Source: CAVDHB01 sp963608705 (GTDB taxonomy: Bacteria; Bacteroidota; Bacteroidia; Bacteroidales; Bacteroidaceae). Taken from it: 16,948 bases of DNA. A program made the position numbers and the translations under genes. The notes under the pieces were generated by a model. The model made no database searches. It saw only the letters and a list, made by a program, of their open reading frames with translations, and had not been told where the DNA came from. Below, piece after piece: positions 13,816 through 16,948 of this stretch. Position 1 is the stretch's first letter; each line of letters begins with the position of its first letter. The stretch lies in the NCBI GenBank assembly GCA_963608705.1, contig CAVDHB010000077.1:1-16948 (forward strand), in the 5' to 3' direction.

Positions 13816-15366
13816 TTCCACCACCCAGTCGGAGATATTGTGGGTGGTCACATCGAAATTGATACCTACTTTCACGATGGGAAGTCCACACAAGGCGAAT
13901 CGTTCTGGATATTGCCGCAAGTCTATCTGGTTTATCGCTGTCTGTGCGCTCTTGTTGAGTTTCAACTCGAAGAGGTAAAGATGGGTAGCTGTACGCAACA
14001 CCATGTCTACACGGCCTCTTGGCGTGTGAACTTCTACATCCACATAATTGTCCAAGATGGAGAATATCACATACATCATTTGCTGATAATGCCCTTCGGA
14101 GTCGGTATGGTCACAGTAAGGAACAGTCCCCAGATAGGTCTGGAGCATCCTTAAAGCGTCCTCTATCTGATTGCGGCGGATAGCCGCCGACATTTTGGCT
14201 ATGGTGGTTGTACCTTTCAGTGTATTGGCGCCTATATAATAAGGTAGGAGACAGCGGTACAAACCGACCCGTATTTCTTTGTTGGGAATATCCAGTGTGT
14301 AGAGGTCGGTGTCGGCGTCATAATGCTTGATGGTCACATAGCCGCTCTGGTAGAGCAGGGGCGTGATAGAGGTCATCTTCTCTGTCGGTGCGTCAAATTC
14401 AGCCTTGTCTGCCTCGGAACCTCCAATTTCAGAAGGCATCACATGGTATTTATTGAGCATTTCTATGAGGTAAGTGGGAGTACCGGATGCAAACCAATAG
14501 TAATCCAATTCACCATTAACCATTGCGTTTAGCAAACTATAAGGATTGAAAATATCCGGAGAAACGGATGCAAAATGATAGCCGTCATAATACTCCTTCA
14601 GAGCTATGATGGTCTCTTCACGAGTTTTTCCTATTTTTCGGGCTAACTCGTCAATGTCGTCTGACATTTGGGTCAGCATTTCTTCCTTGGTGATGCCACA
14701 GATACCTGCATATTCATCATCCATGCTGATATTCAATATATTGTTCAATTCGCTGAAGATGCTCATCTGCGAGAATTTGGTGATTCCCGTCAAGAATACA
14801 AAACGTAGATAAGGTTCACAATCCTTTAACGGACTGTAGAAATTACGCATGACATTCCGCAGGACAGTCAAATGCTCGTCTTGATGTACTACATCCAGCA
14901 ACGGTGCGTCATATTCGTCAATAAGTACGACCACTTGTTTGCCAGTCCGCTGATAAGCGGTCTTGATTAAGTCTATCAAACGATTGTTGGCGCCTCTCGC
15001 TGGATTATCTATTCCCCAGTTCCTTTCTTCATCCCGCAGACGGTAGCCCAAATACTCTTCCAACTGTTCCTTCTCTATGTGTTTTCCTCCAGCCATGCTG
15101 AAATGTAACACGGGATATTCATTCCATTCCTGTTCTAACTTCTCAATGGCAAGTCCTTTGAAAAGTTCTTTTTTTCCCTCGAAGTAACTCTTCAAGGTAG
15201 AGACGAGCAATGATTTGCCGAAACGACGGGGACGGTTCAAGAAGAAATATTTGCCGCTTCCATGCGTCATGCGGTACACATATTCAGTCTTGTCCACATA
15301 GAGGAGATTTCTGCGGGCGATTTCTTCAAAGGTTTGTATGCCGATAGGGTATAATCTGAGTGCCAT
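13813..15366 (-). CDS. AAA-ATPase-like protein with C-terminal PD-(D/E)XK nuclease-like domain
   Basis: 517 residues of a family that is repeated many times in Bacteroidales genomes (AAA-ATPase-like plus PDDEXK_9). The opening, LYPIGIQTFEEIARRNLLYVDKT, leads into the P-loop RPRRFGKS (45-52). Walker B is VVVLIDEYD (145-153, D150/E151), and FLTGITKFSQMSIFSELNN looks like the sensor region. The C-terminal domain has GRVDM (451-455, D454) and LFELK (465-469, E467, K469), a nuclease-type core. The function of the family is not established; defence or mobile-element links are often guessed. Here it is intact and stands alone, convergent with hsp20, its stop lying in the terminator T-run. A good -7 box lies 27 bp upstream. 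Confidence 0.9.
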   Translation of the reverse strand: MALRLYPIGIQTFEEIARRNLLYVDKTEYVYRMTHGSGKYFFLNRPRRFGKSLLVSTLKSYFEGKKELFKGLAIEKLEQEWNEYPVLHFSMAGGKHIEKEQLEEYLGYRLRDEERNWGIDNPARGANNRLIDLIKTAYQRTGKQVVVLIDEYDAPLLDVVHQDEHLTVLRNVMRNFYSPLKDCEPYLRFVFLTGITKFSQMSIFSELNNILNISMDDEYAGICGITKEEMLTQMSDDIDELARKIGKTREETIIALKEYYDGYHFASVSPDIFNPYSLLNAMVNGELDYYWFASGTPTYLIEMLNKYHVMPSEIGGSEADKAEFDAPTEKMTSITPLLYQSGYVTIKHYDADTDLYTLDIPNKEIRVGLYRCLLPYYIGANTLKGTTTIAKMSAAIRRNQIEDALRMLQTYLGTVPYCDHTDSEGHYQQMMYVIFSILDNYVDVEVHTPRGRVDMVLRTATHLYLFELKLNKSAQTAINQIDLRQYPERFALCGLPIVKVGINFDVTTHNISDWVVE

Positions 15367-15392
15367 GAGCTTCTGTCCTTATGATTTTGTTA

Positions 15393-15424
15393 CAAATATA
15401 GTCGAATTCCGTGAGACTGCCGAA
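15393..15424 (-). promoter_or_regulatory. Candidate promoter of the AAA-ATPase-like gene
   Basis: On the minus strand TTCG (15421-15424) is followed after 20 bp by a perfect TATATTTG (15393-15400). The start codon lies 27 bp further on. Confidence 0.6.
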
Positions 15425-15554
15425 TCTCCTTTCGTTTTTATGAATTATTCAGAGGGGAAATGAGGGGAAGAAAGCGTAAGTTTGAGTTATCCCAAATTCA
15501 GGTTAATAACATGAAAAAGAATAGCTGATAATAGATTAGGTTCTCTCTTTTTCG

Positions 15555-15562
15555 TATCTTTG
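15555..15562 (+). promoter_or_regulatory. Candidate -7 box TATCTTTG
   Basis: A perfect TAnnTTTG box 23 bases before the ATG at 15585. The -33 region 20 bp upstream is weak (ATTAGG). Confidence 0.5.
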
Positions 15563-15584
15563 AAAGACATTAAGATGATTGGTT

Positions 15585-16487
15585 ATGAAAAAGTTACCGT
15601 TTGTGTTGCTTGCATGGATTGTGATAAGTGGGCTTTCCGCTCAAAATAACGACCGCTTACAAGAGCAACGGGAGAAAGAAAGCCGTTTGGACAATGTTTG
15701 GCGTGCGGAAAATAGTTGGAGCTTAGGAGTACTGGATATGTCTCGGAAACCAATCAAAGACGTGTCAGCCATAGAGCAACCCCGATGGGCGAAATGGGAT
15801 TATGACTTGGAAAAGTACTTCACATCCCAGATGGTTTATCCCGAAGCACTGTTGAAGAAAAACCAGGCCGGATATTCCGTAGCCATGTTCTCACTCGACA
15901 CCTTGGGTTTGCCACATGACATTCAAATCCTGGCTACCACGCATAAAGAATTCGATAAAGAGGTTGTCAGGCTGATAAAGGAATTACCACATTGTCTGCC
16001 GTGCCGGGATAAGGATGGGAAGCGGATGGAATGTGTCTATACGGTGTACGTCCCTTTCCTTCCCCAACATTATAGGGACAGAGTGAAAGCGGACAGTATC
16101 ACAGAAGAAAAATTGAAACACAGCTTCGTTGAATGGGAGTCTATTGCCTACTTTCAAGAAGAAGCAGATTCGAAGTCTGCGCAAGATTATATCACCCAAC
16201 GTCTGGTGTACGACCCTGCGCTGATAGGAGACAAGCAGCGGATGAGAGGTATTTATACCATGAAGATTAACTCGTATGGAGAAGTGTATGAGGTGAAAGT
16301 GATACGAAGTTGTGGCATAGCTGATTGGGACAACCAAGTATTGAAAATCATCCGAAGTATGCCCCGCTGGACACCTGCTATCAATAATTACGGAAAAGGA
16401 GAGTACCGGAAATCCACATATGTGGTACCTATAATTTTCAGAAGTTCTGCCTGGACATCTGATGAAAGGCGACAAGAGACAAGATAA
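15585..16487 (+). CDS. Secreted protein with two TonB C-terminal-like domains
   Basis: 300 residues. The first ATG is at 15585; a TTG two codons earlier is a less likely start. The N-terminus, MKKLPFVLLAWIVISGLSAQ, is a cleavable signal peptide with a predicted cut after SGLSA, so the protein would be periplasmic and not anchored. Two TonB_C-like units follow (about 75-160 and 200-286). Each has a Y-P/Y-D entry (SQMVYPEALL; QRLVYDPALI), a G-x-x-x-D/N-x-x-G core and a W-x-P or L-P-x-C exit (ELPHCLPC; MPRWTPAINNYGKGEY). TonB C-termini touch outer-membrane transporters, but a protein lacking the TM anchor and proline linker cannot couple to ExbBD by itself. It may bind or compete. The gene is monocistronic, and no transporter lies beside it. 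Confidence 0.72.
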   Translation: MKKLPFVLLAWIVISGLSAQNNDRLQEQREKESRLDNVWRAENSWSLGVLDMSRKPIKDVSAIEQPRWAKWDYDLEKYFTSQMVYPEALLKKNQAGYSVAMFSLDTLGLPHDIQILATTHKEFDKEVVRLIKELPHCLPCRDKDGKRMECVYTVYVPFLPQHYRDRVKADSITEEKLKHSFVEWESIAYFQEEADSKSAQDYITQRLVYDPALIGDKQRMRGIYTMKINSYGEVYEVKVIRSCGIADWDNQVLKIIRSMPRWTPAINNYGKGEYRKSTYVVPIIFRSSAWTSDERRQETR

Positions 16488-16828
16488 GCTATGATTGGCA
16501 ACCAATTATCATGAAGTAATCTCCCAAATTATAAGGGTAATGCGCATGACAACTTGGCGAAAAGTAATCTACTGATTGATGGGCATTTAGGACGTGTCTT
16601 GTTATGTGGTGAGTCTATATTAAGCAACGTACAAGACAGAAGAGTAGCAAGTTTATTAAGGCTTATCTCACATTGAAACTCACCGTATAATGCCTCGAAA
16701 CTCACCGTGCAATTTTCGCCAAGCGGTGAGTAATGACTCCTTATTCACCGTAACACAACACCCCCTTCCCCTGTCTTATAAATGGAAAATTACTGCGCAT
16801 TGTAAATCTTTTTCTTTTTGTGTACTTT
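16488..16828. other. Intergenic stretch without a clear gene
   Basis: Only weak signals are seen. A 54-codon open frame at about 16515-16676 (reading through NLAKSNLLIDGHLGRVLLC) has no start codon and could be a gene fragment. The palindrome-like ATGATTGG-CAA-CCAATTATCAT lies at 16490-16512 without a T-run. The CTCACCGT cluster is listed separately. Confidence 0.5.
16674..16751. repeat. CTCACCGT motif cluster
   Basis: GAAACTCACCGT occurs at 16675-16686 and again at 16697-16708, a 22-bp period. The inverted form CGGTGAGT is at 16724-16731 and a shortened TTCACCGT at 16744-16751. Two direct, one inverted and one partial copy in 80 bp looks like a regulator-binding array or a decayed tandem repeat. 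Confidence 0.5.
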
Positions 16829-16909
16829 ATGAAGGAAAATGAACGAAAAAGTGAAGGACTATGGTACAATGTAAGCCCATTTCCAGTGATTTTAGGTTGT
16901 TTAGTGTAG
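16829..16909 (+). CDS. Possible 26-residue ORF ending in the tandem repeat
   Basis: ATG at 16829 opens a short frame (MKENERKSEGLWYNVSPFPV...) that stops at the first TAGTGTAG unit (TAG 16907-16909). I do not recognise it. It could be the 5' end of a gene whose frame was broken by repeat expansion, or chance. No good promoter is seen close by. Confidence 0.22.
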   Translation: MKENERKSEGLWYNVSPFPVILGCLV

Positions 16910-16948
16910 GCTAGTGTAGGCTTAGTGTAGGCAATATTCCTGTTTTTT
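16902..16948. repeat. Tandem TAGTGTAGG repeat cluster (right)
   Basis: Three TAGTGTAGG units (16902-16931) are followed by CAATATTCCTG and a T-run up to the window end. From 16912 on it matches positions 11-46 with only two substitutions, in the same orientation. The left and right clusters are 16.9 kb apart. Confidence 0.8.

Noticed and set aside
13813..15366. Calling the AAA-ATPase-like/PD-(D/E)XK gene a specific phage-defence system
   Set aside because: The family is widespread and uncharacterised, and no partner gene stands beside it here.
16674..16751. CRISPR array
   Set aside because: Repeat core is only about 12 bp, the spacing does not hold beyond two copies, one copy is inverted, and no cas genes are present.

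Overview
The window looks like a chromosomal stretch of a gut Bacteroidales bacterium, most likely Bacteroides or Phocaeicola. The reasons are: a FimB/Mfa2-type lipoprotein; -7 boxes of the TAnnTTTG type with TTTG-like -33 boxes about 20 bp upstream; few Shine-Dalgarno sequences; a KdpD sensor split into two genes; and an AAA-ATPase-like/PD-(D/E)XK protein of a kind common in these genomes. Species cannot be fixed from the sequence alone.

Layout. Positions 1-3290 are an accessory, repeat-rich zone. It holds tandem TAGTGTAGG units, a MITE-like element of about 131 bp with perfect 15-bp terminal inverted repeats plus several broken copies, a two-component pair whose kinase has lost its sensor half exactly at one repeat copy, and a lone fimbrial-type lipoprotein. 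Positions 3422-8317 form a three-gene operon: a fused trehalose-6-P synthase/phosphatase-like protein with many missing catalytic residues, a stand-alone KdpD sensor module, and a membrane histidine kinase. Convergent to it, with one base between the stops, are a SNF2-family helicase and upstream of it free-methionine-sulfoxide reductase (8319-11557, minus strand; the two overlap by 10 bp). Divergent from msrC is a plus-strand pair (11807-13109): a RIC/YtfE-type hemerythrin protein overlapping a LuxR-type regulator whose receiver lacks the phosphorylatable Asp. Then comes a small heat-shock protein behind a textbook sigma-54 promoter and a strong terminator. A minus-strand AAA-ATPase-like/nuclease protein and a secreted protein with two TonB C-terminal-like domains follow. 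The window closes with 460 bp without a clear gene, ending in the same tandem repeat that opens it.

How it works together. The middle 10 kb reads as a stress-response neighbourhood: osmotic (trehalose-type and Kdp-type proteins), oxidative or nitrosative (MsrC, hemerythrin repair protein) and protein folding (Hsp20). The most unusual parts are the apparent trehalose pseudoenzyme encoded with a Kdp sensor that has neither KdpE nor KdpFABC beside it, the sigma-54 control of hsp20, and the kinase remnant created at a mobile repeat. No rRNA, tRNA, CRISPR array or complete transposase gene was seen.
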